Below are positions 12,836-28,400 of a stretch of 64,000 bases of DNA, one piece after another; position 1 is the stretch's first letter, and the number at the start of each line of letters is the position of its first letter. Under the pieces are notes generated by a model, which saw nothing but the letters and a program-made list of their open reading frames with translations, was not told where the DNA came from and did not search any database. The stretch lies in NCBI GenBank assembly GCA_936450465.1, contig OW388302.1, forward strand, positions 63,091,826 to 63,155,825, written 5' to 3'. The position numbers were made by a program, and so were the translations under genes. Origin of the DNA: Gibbula magus (Eukaryota > Mollusca > Gastropoda > Trochida > Trochidae).

Positions 12836-15800
12836 GTAAAATTTCATCTTTATGATATCATCATTTTCTATAATCAAGTAAGTATGTAGATAAATTACCA
12901 TCATTGGAGTTGGGTTTTTTTTTACGAATTTGCTACTTTTATTTGACATACAGCGTTATAATTTTAGCATATCGTGTAAACCTTTTTTGCATATTGTGGC
13001 AAGAAAAACACGACACAAAGTGTTGCAATCCGCTTGCCGGATCCGCCAATTTCTCAGAGAATCTGCAAGGATCCGGCAAGCGTATTCCAACACTTTTTGT
13101 CCTGTGAGGTGAGGTGGGTGAGTTGTGGTTTAACGCTGTCGCCGCTGTCCTGTGAAACTGTTAACGTATATTGTTAAAAGGTTTACATTTTGCATCTATT
13201 TAATCAGATGCGTTGATGTCTTATATAGTATGTGTAAGTTTTATATATTAATGATGCATGTGCTATTAGAATAGGATAACGATGACAAATAATGAAATAA
13301 TTGGTGTTTATTGATTTGGAATTTAATGACACACGCGTTTTGACTTTGACACTTACATCTAGCACTCCTCATTGGAACACCCTGAACCCAACTATATTCA
13401 TTCGATCTCATTCTAGACTATATTTCGAACAGGAAAAACTTTTCCTAGAATGTGTGTTTCATACAGATAAACATTAGACATATTTTAAAACGCCGCATAT
13501 AACCAATAATATCGTAACTGGTTTCTTGAGTAATGACATAAAGGTCACATACAGACATATTCGTAAATGTCGTATTCGTATATGAAATATAGGAAATTGC
13601 AAATTTTATCAAAAACGAATATTCAAATGATATTAAAAATATGAAAGTAATAAATTGACCTTAAGGTGGATATAAGTATGAAAAGTGAAACGGGTCCATT
13701 TTAGAGCTTTAGATATTGATATCGTCAAAACAGCTGGATACTGGACACAAACAGACGGCTATTCATAGATCTCAGTATTCGTTGTTTTAAAGGGGATCGC
13801 AACAATTGCCCATGCACATCTCCAATTGTCAGATTTTCACTCTCAGAAGTTAATAGCTTAGGTAAATTTTTCATCAACAATGTGTTGTGGGAAACATTAA
13901 AAATCAAATTACTTTTGAATACCATTCAACAAAAGTAATGGTATCATTGTTGTGTGAAATAGTTTTTCTTTATTGTAAAACATAACCTGCTCTTCAACCT
14001 CATATAAATGAATTATATCATACATTTTTCAGTTAAAAGTTATCTCCCTTTGCCAATATTGTTCATGTGTTGTCAGAAGCATTAAAAATTAAATTACCTT
14101 TTGATACGTGTAGGAGAATGTCCGAAAACTGGCCATTAGTTTTGCACGTGGACCATGTTCGAGGCCTCTAGGGATAGGGGTAGGCCTATGTACCAAGGAG
14201 TATGGGTTAGTTCGTACCAAAACCCTATTTCATACAATAACTACAAAACCAGGCAAACTGGCAAACTCATCTTTTGCCAATCTCACTTTTATGTTTGTAC
14301 CTAATAGGATTCTAAATTTGAAAAGTTTGTGAAACGAAATAAAAAATTTGTCTGTTTAACCATCATATAAAATCTGATATAAACACGCGAGTCTTGCGGA
14401 GGGTGGTGTCCAGGGTTTGAAACAGCCGCAGGTTGCTATTTTAGGATGTGTTACGTCACAGCAACTAGGACAGAGGACGGTTTTGTTCAGCATTGCATAA
14501 TGGATGAACATGGCAAGATTTTGTAATATAGTTTGGCTTCTAATGCTAACAAGAGTTGAGAATTTAATTATATTTGGATGGACATAGTAATATTTTTTAA
14601 TATATTTACAACGTAATGTATAATACGACGGGCAAATGAGAAGGAAATGATATTCATCTTCAATTTGATTTCAATCACAAAGTTTACATATTCTGTCTTC
14701 CTTTTTTACATTTTTGTATCTACCGCTTTCGATCTATAGGTCGTGAGATGAACATCTAAATCGTGCCAATGAACGTCTGAATTTTTTTGTATTAACACAT
14801 GATAACTATAATTAATCGATTAGATAATTTTTGAACATTGAATAATAAAAACATTTGGTAGATAACGAAATTTTTTCACTCCATGTTTGAAGATAGATAT
14901 CTTTAAGTCTTGTAGTAAATGACTGAATGAACGGTGTGTGGAATTCTACATATTGTGCATTCCAAGCATTTCCGAAGCCAATTGAGAATAAGAAATCTTT
15001 AACATTAGAAGCCCAATTTCTTTGTCCATTTTGTTCGTACAATAACATCATATTATAACACTTCTTTGTTATTCTATAAGAGGGCACATTTAACAACTCT
15101 AACCAGTATTTAATGACTTTTATATTTGATATAATGAAGTTGTTGTGTGTTTTGTGCCGAAACCGGTTCAGTACGGGTCGCATCGTCTGGGTCGGTTTGC
15201 CCTGATATATATAAGCATAGCATAGTATACACATCTTTTTTGTTAAAATATTCTGATTCATCTTGTACTGAAACCATTTTAGATCAACACTCTGAGTACA
15301 TCTACTAGTCATCAAATTAATGTTTTCTCATTCATTCTGATGGAAATATTTGTAAAATATTTCTTCCCATCTTAATTGGCCAGTTGATTTATCAAATCTC
15401 AATCGGTTAAGCAATTTACAACCTTTGTACTTATAAATATTTTTGAAATATTGAATGGTACAATAGGAAAAAACATGAATCGGTCGTGTATGATTAAATG
15501 TTCCTCTTTCTGAAATATTCAGACACTGCTTCAATTCTTCAAAAGACATCATATTTCCGTCATCAGTCATAATATTTATTAATCAATAGAAAAAATAAAC
15601 CTGAGAATGATTAAAATGTACTGTGGACATGATTAAATGATGCCATGATTAAAAGTGGTCAAAATCATTGACAATGTAGCTGAGATGACAGAACTGTTTA
15701 AGTTATAATTGTAATTTATGAATTTGAACATGTTTTTTGTTTACTGTAGTATCAATTCAGGTTACTTGTTAGCCCACATTCTCTTACCACAGAGGTTACT

Positions 15801-18410
15801 CCCTTCAGATCCCCGGTCCTTACCTCTGTTCTAGAAGGCCAGAATTCCAGCAAAATTCCAAACCTCATACTGTATCCCTGCTTCTTAACCAATGAAAACT
15901 CGTCTTTCAGATGCCATGTCGACCGATTTGACTCATTTGACTCTTATTAGCATATCTCTATATACACTTTTGGACTGTTTTTGGTATGTGTTTCTGATTC
16001 TCTATCTGCTTTATTTATCAGAATGTTTATGTTTGTTGTCACAAAATATAATAGCAAATTTCAAAGAAAACACGTTAAATGCGAAAACGTTTATTATTAT
16101 ATCAGTATGGCGTGTCATTGGCAAATGTCACTTTTACAACGGCGTCGCTCTTTGCACATCTTTACTCATTTGTAACCAATCAGGACAGTCCATTTACGCC
16201 GTCGAATTCAGGCCAAGTAGAACAGAGGTTATAATCGGAAATATGAAGGGAGTAACCTCTGTGGAAAGAGAATGATTAGCAAATTGTTCCCTATTTTCGC
16301 GTTTTTTTTGCGATGGGTCGAATCGGTCAAATTTATAATACCGAACTCACCCGCGACATGCGGTGTAATTATATGATCATATGTAATCAAAATATTAATA
16401 TAGGCCTACAATGCATACATGTAACTGATGTTTCGGGCGAACCGACCTAGAGTGAACTGGCTCTGGTACGAAGCTACACTGGGGTGAACTGGTTTTAGTA
16501 CGAATTGACCCGTGCTATGATTATGTCTTGATCCATAATTACAAATCCCGCTTTTGAAATGTTTTATATTACTAGTTTGAAGATAATGCTAAAATTTATT
16601 AAACATGTTTTGTAAGACTATTATTTTGATATAGCTATGTTGGCATCCACATCTGTAGACTACAATACACTAGAGATGTATAGCACCTTATTTGAATTTT
16701 TGTTCGGAAACTACGAGATTCGGATTATTGATGGCCGGATTATCGCGGATTTACTGTATACCACTTTTCTCGGGATTCAGGCGGCTGCGTTCAAGCGCAT
16801 TCGATCTGACGGGAACACTTCTTAGTCTCGGTTTCTAAACTATTTGAGACTTTTCGTAAATTAGTAAACTTTTGGAGACTTGTATCATCAAACTACGATC
16901 ACAAAACTGTCCTAATGTTTACGTAACTTTATTTTAATAATAAAGAATGGTAATGGTATTATGGTTGTGTGAAATAGTTTATGTTTTGTGATAAAAAAAA
17001 AGTATCTGCTCTTCAACCATATATAAATGAATTATGTAATAAAAAACTAAGATTTTCCAGAGAGGAGTTATCTCCCTTTGCAATCACTTTTCACAAATAT
17101 TCAACTTCAGCATCAAATTACTCAGAAAATAGGTCCGTAAAGACCGTAACGTATTTTTTTTTGTTTTCTATAATTCTTCAGCGATAAGTTTTACACATGT
17201 TTTTTCATGCTCGAATTATTTGTCATTTATATTCATTCTTGAACAGGACTTTTGAAGTTATTTCTGAAGAATCCATTCGCGACATTGTACTTTATCATTT
17301 AACGTTAATGGAAAAAAAGAACATTCAAATTGCAGAAATCACTTTTCTATTTTAATAACATTCCCTTTATGTAAGAAAACAGCAATAAAGCTCTGAATGA
17401 TTATCATTATTTTTTAAAAGTGATACTTTAACAAAATAAAACAAATATGCCATTTTTGGAGACATTACCACAAAAAACATCATTTTGCAGAAAAAAGGTC
17501 CGTGACATGAACTTTTTCTTTTTGAATCTCGAATTATACATATTCAGCTTGCATCGTGCCACTTTACAGCATTTTAAACATTTATTTTGATTATTATTGG
17601 GAACCTCTTTTTAAAACAATCTTGTTTAATTGTCAAGCAATCACTCTTTATTACTCAAAGGTCGCAGCCATTAGACTACCTTATAAATTGCAAAATATAT
17701 GCATGTTATTGATAATGGGTTTAAACAATGAAGACACGTTGTTCTGCCCTGTTACTAGTCATGTCTGATTTTCATTGCGAGGTAAATTAACAACGAAATA
17801 TTTTGAATGAAGTCTGTGAAATTTATAATTCAATGAAAATACGAATTTCTCTGTAGAAGGATGAACATAATAAAAACAATTCAGGTATTTTCTTCGTACT
17901 TTATCATATACTGGAAACAATGGTTGCAATTATGAATTATGATGTTTGTTATTAACATTAGTTATAAAATATTCAATATCCCTAAATTATTTGGTCCAGT
18001 ATATTACAGGCACACGAGCAGAACACGGTGTTCATTTTCTGAAAGGTTGTCATTACATGGTTTACATAATCTAATTATTTTAATTGTCAATGTTAACACT
18101 GAATTACCTGAACCAATTAGATACAAAATGGCTTAATCAAAAGGAATGGCACCAGCTTGATCGGAAGGTTGTTACCAGCAATCAGTACATATGGGCATCA
18201 ACTATTCATTATGCATAGCGCTAACATTTTGTCACAACTAATATACATGTATAGTGGTTACATTGTTGTCATAAACTATATACAAAGTCATGCATATCGG
18301 TTAAATTTTATCATAAACAATGTAAATTTATAATGCATAGCAATTACATTTTGTCACAAAATGTTTACATAGCGGTTACTCTTCGTTGCTAATGTGATAC
18401 TTGTCATGAG

Positions 18411-18484
<74 letters not shown>

Positions 18485-19397
18485 ACTTGGAAATTAATTT
18501 AACAACACCCAATTTTTTAACAACAAAATCGTTCCGATTTGAAATAAGACAATATGTCAGGAACATTGTTTGTGGTTTGAGGTAGGACAATCATTTAGCA
18601 GTGTTGAAACGAAAGTTCACTCAAATAACGGTTCACTGTCTTTTGGATAACGGCTGTTACAATAATTTGGTATTTTAGTGTCAAAATCCAAGTTCCATTA
18701 TGAAATGTAATGAAAGTCAATATTTGTTGCTGTAATGTGATAAGTTTCATTCTTTTAATCGAGGTGATTACACTTTACTGACTTTTTAACAAAAGCAACT
18801 CGTTAAAGTAGTACGCACCTTCAAACACACACAATCATGAAACTGTCAATTTCAATGAACTTGTCTTAATGAACAAATACGGTCACTACTTACGGTCTTG
18901 GCTTATCTAAAGCGAGTAGAAGTGTTTAATAAAGACATTGAACTCAAATAATCTAAAATTTATTCACAGATCATATGGTTGAAGGCCTTTTCTCAATTAT
19001 CGTTAAAAAAGAGACTGGAAGTTTAATGTCTGTTTAGCTTCTTATCATGTATGATAAAAGATGTTTTGGTGTGTGAATGTCAACTTGGTATTAACAATGT
19101 TGTTTACAATAAATCAATTCTAAAGTTTGAAATGTAGTTTCTCTGCTAGGACAATAGTTATTTTAGGTAAAGATTCAGTACTTTCAGATTTTCCCTCACA
19201 TTTTCATAATTTTGCATATTGTGGATTTGTTTTTCTGTGAATGAGTAGCTAAATAACCATTTGGTATGTCTGGGATGATAAAAATCGTTCAATTTATCCT
19301 AACAATCCAAGAGCACCAACTTTCAATTTTCAAACTAGGCCGTTGCTTAATTAATTTCCAAGTGTATACATTTATAGTAGTAACCTGGCAGATATCG

Positions 19398-19473
<76 letters not shown>

Positions 19474-22400
19474 TGTCGAATACAGTTTTGGATGATAAAG
19501 TTATTTCTTCTCAACTAACCTCTCTTGCACGTTGAGCATTTTCTTACCTAGAAATAGGGAATTCTGTTTCAATAACAGTAGCTTGTGCAATCAGCAAGCT
19601 CAACATTGGGTCCGATCCAATAAGCATAAACATAAGTCAGGCGAAAATGTAAAACGATTGTTGATTTGAAGAAATAAAGACGTAACTCTAATGCTATGTC
19701 TCACTGCTGGGGGATTTGGCTGGAAGCAGGAATATGGCCCACACGTAACGGAGGTAACTGGGACATGACTAACCTTTGGTTGGAGAGAGAATGGTCCTGT
19801 CCTATCCGGGAGATTCTCATGCATGCACGTGCATGTGTATATTAAATTGGTTGAGTACATATTGGTTGATTGAGTGGATGATAATCAGTTGTAATGTAAC
19901 TAGTTCGATGAATGTGGCGACGAATGTGCCTGTTTTCACAGTATTATAGTTATTTGGGTGTCACGTACTGTAGTCTGAAACCTGAATACCAGAAGAAAAC
20001 AAGAGCTAGTGTGTGTGACAATTACTTTTTCAACTGGATAACGTTGCTAGCTTGTAATAATGGCCTCATATTCCGACGTCACGTGGTTTCCCAGGCCAAT
20101 TATATTGACGCTTGGGTTTATTACACTCGTGACACATTTCAAGTTATGACCAGTTTCCTTTCAGCACACATTTGTCATTCATTGTTCATCTTTACTTTTT
20201 AGCGGTCACAACCTACACGACTACAACAGAAAAAAACTGTATTGTATAGGTGCTTTATCTATCCGTATGCCGAACATGCCCCCATTGACAAGCACGTGTT
20301 CATATTCTAAATATGAATAAGATAAGTAGTCTTCTGAGTAAGAACAATGTTAATGTATCTCTGTCTATATGACGTAATGTCACGGATCAATTAATGTAAT
20401 TTACGAACCAGAAATCAACTGATTCTCTTGATCTACGAAACTATGCAAACAATAAACGAACAATACCATAAGCGTGTAATTGGAACTAAGACCTTAAAGG
20501 GTCAGGAGCACGTTATTCCGCTCAAATAAGTTGATGAAATGTATTTGAAAAATAATGTCACTAATAGTAAAACTTCCTCCTCTCTTCGGAAAAAAACGTA
20601 ACACCATTATTACCACTATGGATAATTGGATTTAAGAAATAAAATTCGCTGTGTTTTTGTGTTTTGTAATAAAGCATAGTTTTGCCCTGAACTATTATAG
20701 TTAAAGGACGAGGACGTTAGTCCGAGTGCTTTGACGTAATAATAGTTCAGGGCAAAACTATACTTTATTACAAAATACATTGGGGTACAGCGAACTTTAT
20801 TTCTTTTCTAAGATGCTAAATGATCAGATACAGGTAACATTCTGCTTCCAATAATTTGGAAATAAAACTATTGTTTACCTTCTGTATATTAATAATCCAT
20901 GAACAGGGCCAACGGACGGCTATTCCGCGTGTAAAACCCACCCTCTAAGATAGACTAGGATCACGTGACTAACATTCCAAAAATAATTGTGGGTAGAGCT
21001 TAATCCAGTCTAAGCGTGGTGGCGGAACGTAATTTGTCTAATTCAAATGCTTGTTGCTATCATAAAAGTTGATGTTCATTGTCCCACCGCTAATTTTGAA
21101 CGACTGCAGAAGTTGCAAACCATGGAAAGGAGTACACGCTTTGTTGGTTGCGATGTAAGAGTTCAGACGGCTGAGGCGAATCGACGTTACGTTACCATGG
21201 GCACACTTGACCACGAGAGATCGGCGTGGAACAGCGGGAACGTCAATCGATTGTTACGTCATCCCAAAAACTGTACCGTTATTGTCTGATAAAGTACTTT
21301 TATTTCGATTGTTAAAACCGCTAGGTATCTTAGAATGCGTAATAAGATGTTTTACCATCTAAAGTAATATAAATGATATCAGCTATCACTATACATATAA
21401 ATGGGAAATTTGCAAAAACGTGCTTCAGCCCCTTACTACACATCGTACTGGACGGATGCCTGGTAGACCTTGATCAAAGACGCTCTCACGATGTCAAAGT
21501 ATTAAAACACGTCGGCTCCCTCGGAGTCGGCTCCTTCGAGATCTGAAATTATTGTTTGTTAAAACACAGTTTCAAAATGAATCTTTGCAAGAATGTTTGG
21601 AAATTCTGATAAAATTTTCATGAAATGTAGAAAGTAAGTTCTTAGCGACCTAATTTACCTCTTTGGGCTTAATTCGTTGACGCATCATCACTGTAGGACG
21701 TCATAAAACAAGTCAAAATGTCCCCTTTCACTCTCCTATATCCCCTAGGTTCCCGACATTCCACAATGGCAGTGTTTAAGAAGTATGTATTTCAGAAACA
21801 CGAACAGATAATGTTTCAAAAACTTAATCTTAAAGAGCCATCAAGGATGTTGATGAACATATCGGAAAATTGACAAAAAATCTATCTCCGTAAAATATAT
21901 ACATTTAATTTTTCACAAATATGTTCGACCCAAAATAAGCCGAGAAATTGCCCTTATTAGTAAAGGTGTTTTCCAGTCTAAACATATCCAGTCTATCATT
22001 TTCAAGCGCAAAGCATTGTGGTCTTACTCACACACTGTATACAAAGACAACAAAGAATAACAAAGTTTATGAGCAATGAAATAAATTGAAATATATAATT
22101 TTGGCGGTTATTAATTTACCATTTCATTTAATTATGTATTTGTTACAGATATTAAAATAATTGTTTTACCCAACTAGATATTTTGCTTGAATTTCATAAT
22201 TAATGAGAGTAAAAAAAATATCATAATTTGCTGGTCTTATCACAATAAAAAGTACATTAAACAGGCAATAATTTGTATATTCTCAGGACATTTAGTAACA
22301 TTGTTTATAAAGCAATCGTCACATTAGATAATGTGTGACAAGGGTAACTTGCAAGAGAAGCACGTGCAACACGTGCAGCACATGAGTTGTTATGGCAACT

Positions 22401-25400
22401 TGCGCTAGCTAGAGACGAGCCTTCACGCTACGGAAATGCTTGCTTGTTACATAGTACGTTTTATGCAATGAAGGAGATTCTTTTTGTATGACGTCAGATA
22501 CCCTTAACGCGCGCAACACGTAGGAGTTCTTCTCTTTGATACCAAATTGCATTACATTGTCGTGATATGAAAATTATTTATCACATGTCATGTTGTAGAT
22601 AAAAGTTTTCTCTGGCGATTGACGTTATAAGTATATCACAATTGTTTTTATTTATTTGAAACACTAACATCCTTGATGGCTGTTTAATTCAGTTGACTTC
22701 TGGAGGATAATGTAGCTTTGTGTCAGTAAGTGGTATTACTCGTGGATTTAGATTTCATTTTTTGAGGGTTTTCAAGTCAGTTTATTATACACTCTGTCTT
22801 ATCAAACACAGGTTCATCGAGCATACCAGAAATCTTTTACACGTTTCACTTCAAGTACACTAGACACTACACCGCTTCATGACTGTATGGACTAAACGCC
22901 TTACAATATAGGTCCGCATCAGCAGATCTTCACAAACTGATCACCAGCATACAATTGCAAAACAAACATATTAAAGTGGCAGGAGCACATTTTTTCGCTG
23001 AAATAAGTTAATGAAATGGATTTGAAAAATAATGTCACCAATAGTAAAACACCCTTCTCTCTTCGGAAAATCAATTTAAAAAATGAGTGTACATGGTTCC
23101 TTAAAGCCATGGAAATCATTTTTGTCATTCGAAATAATAGAATGTGTTCGCAATAAAATAACCGCCATGCATTTTTTGCTTTATACGCAAAACCGTTATT
23201 ACCACTACGGATAAATGGTTTGTGTAATAAGATGTTTTACCCTCTAAAGTAAATATAAATGATATAATCTATCATTACAAATGGGAAATTTGAAAAAATA
23301 AAATTTGCAAAAAATGAGCTACTGCCCCTTTAAATAATGAAGCAGAATTATGTGAAACAAGTGGGTGACCCTGCAGTCGTCCGACATATGGAGAGACGTG
23401 ACAATAACTAGCAGGAACCGTGGGTCACCGTTACACATGAGTGCATCTCTGTGACTAGTTTATTGAACACCCTAATGTTCCAACTTCATTACAACTCTGC
23501 GTCTTAAGTTTTGAAGCTCTCGTGACGTCAGATATTCTGAAAAGATAAGTGTTGACTTAACGACTATTTTAGCGCTAAGCCCGTGCATGGTGATACTAAC
23601 AAAACGTATATCCCGTCTGTTCCAGATATACCCCCGGAGCGAGAGCGATGGAGTCACAAGGCGGACGGTATCATCACCCTCCTGGCCTATACGGTTGGGG
23701 AGGGGACGGTCCTCAAGTTCCCCTATTTGTGTGCCAGGAATGGGGGAGGTCAGAATCATGTATTATCTTTCTTTACAGTAGAATCTTCGTTTTTGATTGG
23801 CTAACGGTCGTTACATTTTTCCTTATGTACACCGTCAGTCTCACAGTGTATACATTTCATGTACCCCGCTGCCATAGAACACCTCCTAGCAAAGAGTAGG
23901 TGTCGCATTATGGTCAGATGACGTTATAAAATGATGCAAGCGGTGAACCGGAGTTTTGAACAGTTCTATCAGCTGTTTACGGGCCTATTAATTACAAACT
24001 TATTTTCGCCTTATTTTCTGCTTGGTTTGAAACAAATCTAATTTTATATTTCTTGCACACTCAATGAAACTTACATCAACTCGTTTTAAGGCATTTAAAA
24101 GCTTGTAGTAATCCTGTATACGACTTTTAACATTTCAGTCGAAAAGGATGACGCCACTTTGTTAACGTCTAGGGTCAAGTTATTCAAGCGATATCAGCTG
24201 CTCACACATAGGCAGTCAATAAGCAATAACTAGAATAATATTAATTTTGTTGACATGACAGAAAGATAAATACGTTGTAGCCTTCCCCCTCGGGTAATAC
24301 GGTCTCATGTACCACCTTTGTACCAGTGTCATCCCTCGCCTGAAGGCTCGGGAGACCGTATTACCCTCATGAGAAGCATACAACTTATACTATATTGTGG
24401 GGAGGTAATATTGCATCATATCGCCTGGTAGGGGAGGGGACGGGCCCCACCTTCATCTCTCTGTGCCATGATTGGGGGAGTGAGTGTTATATACAAACGT
24501 AGTTATCTTTGGGAGTTGATATACTGTATGATATTGCTTCGGATGGGACCATTCTGATTAAAAATCGACCCTGTTTCGAGGAATTAAATCTATAAAATAG
24601 TACCTAGATCTACATGGATAGGAACTCATATCTGTGTGCCAGAAATGGTGGAGGTTAATATCTAGTGTCCAAAATAAACGATACCATCTATTATTTAAAA
24701 TGTCTTTTTACAAAGATATTGTCTTCGTATGAACACATGGTTTTGCGTATCCCACAACCAAAATGTAGTGTATTCAATTGAAATTACCGAGAACATTTAT
24801 CACATCCGGAGAAAAGGGGGCACTTTATGAAAATGACATTACTTTAGGGAGCATAGTTTCCAACTGCAGATAAAGTTTATCAAACGCCTCTTTTGACATT
24901 TTCAACATTTGTCTGAATTTTACTTTTAAGATTTTTGACTACATTTGCCACCTTGTACATTCCTTTGAGGAGGCCATGTGTTCGCCAGAACAGTTGGCAC
25001 ATTTCGGCAACTCCTTGCACTCCGCTGGATGGCTTTCATCCTCGAGTTTGCCACGAGGACTAACACGGTCACCAGTTCTGCAAGAGTTGCTTCCATGGCT
25101 AAACTTCTGGCAACGGTAGCGACGAAGGGAGTTGGGGATGTAGAGTTCAGTTTTGAGTTTGTAGTAGCCGGCATTAATTTTTTTGGAGCTTGAGAAAGAG
25201 AAAAGGTTTGAAAATAGGTATGAGTTTGGATGATTTTACCCTCCCTCTTAAAGGTGAAGCGCTTAACTGCTGCCACCGCCTGGTTCCAGAGCTCTTGCTC
25301 AGTGGCGTCCTTGAGACATCGATCCTTTTCTCGGATGATGGCTCTGCTGCTGTTTTATGATGTGCGTGGAGAAACCTTGACAGGTTTGTCCACAATGAGT

Positions 25401-28400
25401 TTTAATGTTTGCAGAGTTTGCTTGTTGTTGTACATTCAAACAATAGGTACCCATTCCTGATTTTATGTTTACATCCTTAACATCACCGACAAGACCTTGA
25501 ATGGTCTTGGCGGTGGCCAAGGGATTGAGGCGCACTGGTTGATCAACAGTGGATGATATAACAATAAATCTAGGCCAGTTGCCAGTTGTTTGTAATTGAA
25601 GTTGATGGTGAAGTATTATTGATAATTGATGATGAAGTTGCCTCTTCATCAGAAGAGTGACTTGCATCCTTTGAACGCGTTCGCTTTTTTTTACCTGATG
25701 GACCAATGTTAGGTTGGTAAAATATCATCATCTCGGATCCCCACCCACCACGGAGCACCAGCAAGGGCAATGCTGTATGCCAGCGGGTGTCCTGCGGACA
25801 GCACCGAAGATACTAGGATGATATACTCCACTAAAGCTTTGACAATGCTTCACTGTATTGGCCCATTGGCCACCGCTATCCTTGAAGCTGAGTAAAGTTG
25901 ATGAAGAGCGCATGGGAGCACTAAGAATAGCAAACAGACAGTAGAGATAAGAACACCAGAAAGGATAGAGTTGTGAAAAGGCGATGATTGTATGCAACAG
26001 AGCACAAGGAAAATAGAGAAAATAACTGTAAAAAGAGGTAGCAGCGTAAGAAGATGTACGCAACCACGTGCTTGGCATGACCAGCCGATTGAGCTTACCG
26101 GGTCATCTGGCCTCCTGTCTAGATGAAGTCGGGGCCGAAGCAGTGTATTGGTCAGTGTTAGCTTTGAGCTCAACACATCACTCAACCACCAGGCATACTT
26201 CCTCCACCCGTACTGGTCGCAGTCCACGGCATACGGACTACCTCCTTTCAGTCGTCTCTTACGAGGAGGAACTGAGGCCTATTCTAAACCGGGCACGGAG
26301 GTATCTAATCTAAAAGGCACTCGTTAAAATGACAATGTTGTCTAACAACACACGGCCATTGTCTGACAATTGTATCAATCCAACTCATGTCTACCTTCAC
26401 AGCAACGTTAACGTTTAGAGCACATTTCCCCCAAACAAGAAGACATCTCAATGCAATGCATGCTAGACCATGCATCATGCATCCTGTCTTACACGTGCAG
26501 TGCATAATACCTGTATATAAACCTCTGCTGTCATATTTGTGTCATTTTGGAGGTTATTTTTTTCTCAGTAAACCTCTTTCAAGGCCAAAAATAATATCCC
26601 TGGGACATTCTATAGCATTTCCCTGGCCCTGAAAGTACACTTTATAACGTGAGTTGTAAATTTCGGAATAACCTCTTCTGATGTTTTAATTTCAATCACA
26701 TTATTCGAAGTTAAAATTTCATACTTGACATAATGGGTTTCGAGCGTACTTCCCTTCGCACATTCAACTGGACGCTCTGCCACGGGAGCAAGAAGAACCT
26801 GGCAATGAAACGTTTAATAACTCTATCTATAGTCACGTGTCCTCCACCTCAATATGCTATGCTCTTTGTAGTTTATGGGATGCACGAGCTTTTCCCGAGG
26901 CTGCGTTCGTTTAAAACTTAGTGTGTCGCACGAGCGATCAAAATCCTAATGGAACGACCCTAGTGTCACTCTCGTGTGCACTCTTGAGTCACTCGAAGCC
27001 CCTCCTGCTATATCGAGGAGGGAAGTCGTGAGAGTAACGGAAGTACGTCATTTGACGCGGTGTTCGTCTATATTCTTCCTTAACCTCCGACTTAATTACA
27101 CATATGAACACATTCGTAATAAGTCGATTTGAGGTTTAGATTTTGGTAAAAACAAAATGTAGGTTATATGCATGATTAGGTATTCGAAGACTATACAATT
27201 TTATAGTTTCACTGATGTATGATTTTAGTGCATTCATGGCCGGATTGAACAGTAAAATCGTAGACGATTGTAGATCGGGCCACTCGTTTTTGGAATAGGT
27301 GATCCTACTCAACACAGAATAATTGGGCAAATGAATGAATAAAATAATAAATAGGGTAAGTATAATTACATTACTATCAATTGCTGAGCCTATAATAAAT
27401 CTGTCGGCCATATTGTTTGAAGTGAGTCAAAACGAACGCAGCCTGGAAGTCGAACAGTCCCCGGCTGCGTTTGTGCGATACTTTTTTCAGGGTTCACGTT
27501 TCATCAACATGGCTATGTCATTTCATAGGCAAAATATTTCATGATTCATAACATATTTATAAACTTGGCGTCTATTCCTTCGCTTTATATGACAGATATA
27601 ACACTCACCCTCGGGTTTGGTTGAAATATAAACATGAGGGAGAGGAAGAACCCGCGAGACGAAGGCCCAAGGAATCTCGAGCTCCCTCCCCCACATTTTC
27701 AACCAAAACTTCGGGGGGGGGGGGGGGGGGGGGGGGGTTGTTATCCTTTATATAAACCCGTCGTCAACGGCAAAAAAACCCATGTCAAACCTCCATTTGA
27801 CTGAAACCCTTGGTGAAACGATAAACATAGTACAAAATAAACTTTTTCACATCTCATCCCGTATCATCCCTCGACCAATTTAAACTCTACAGAACTAACA
27901 ACGTCAATTATCTTTCTCCAGGTGCCTTCCTTGTGCCGTTCCTGATATTCACTGTACTCTGCGCTCTGCCCATCTACTATCTCGAGCTTCTGATTGGTCA
28001 ATACTTCCAGAGAGGTCCCGTCGAGGTCTGGAGACTTTGTCCAGCTCTGAAAGGTAACTTTGTGACGTCACAATTGAGTGAATACATAATACATTGAATG
28101 GCGTGCTGCAGTGGGACAAGATGTGAAATGTTTGGGATGTTTTCAGTTTTGCTTAATGTAAACTATTTTGCTTTTAGGAATATGTTTTTGCTGCAGAATG
28201 TTACCATAACAATCATTCAAAATTGTCTTCAACGGGTTTAGGGTTTCTGGTTTTGTACTGTACTGAAGTAAATACAACAGATTCTGAGAGGTGTAAGTCT
28301 CGAATTATGACACAAGACATGCTAAACATTAAGGTCCATTGTTTGTTATATGCCTTGCTTTAAACAATTGAAATGAAAGAATGAATAAGGAGAACTCACA

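Noticed and set aside
15892..16275. 127-codon hydrophobic ORF
   Set aside because: It covers the interior and right end of a MITE and has no conserved domain.
23583..23625. Start of gene B at the frame beginning GTG (translated MHGDTNK)
   Set aside because: The first codon is GTG, not ATG, and a good acceptor lies at 23625 with phase matching the ATG exon at 12811.
25728..26313. Several overlapping ORFs on both strands near 25.7-26.3 kb
   Set aside because: No family motif; probably the 5' part of the decayed retrotransposon whose ORF1 relic is at 24900-25770, and intronic in gene B.
27712..27737. Poly-G run as a functional G-quadruplex
   Set aside because: A homopolymer in an intron is a simple repeat and prone to sequencing error; nothing else supports a role.
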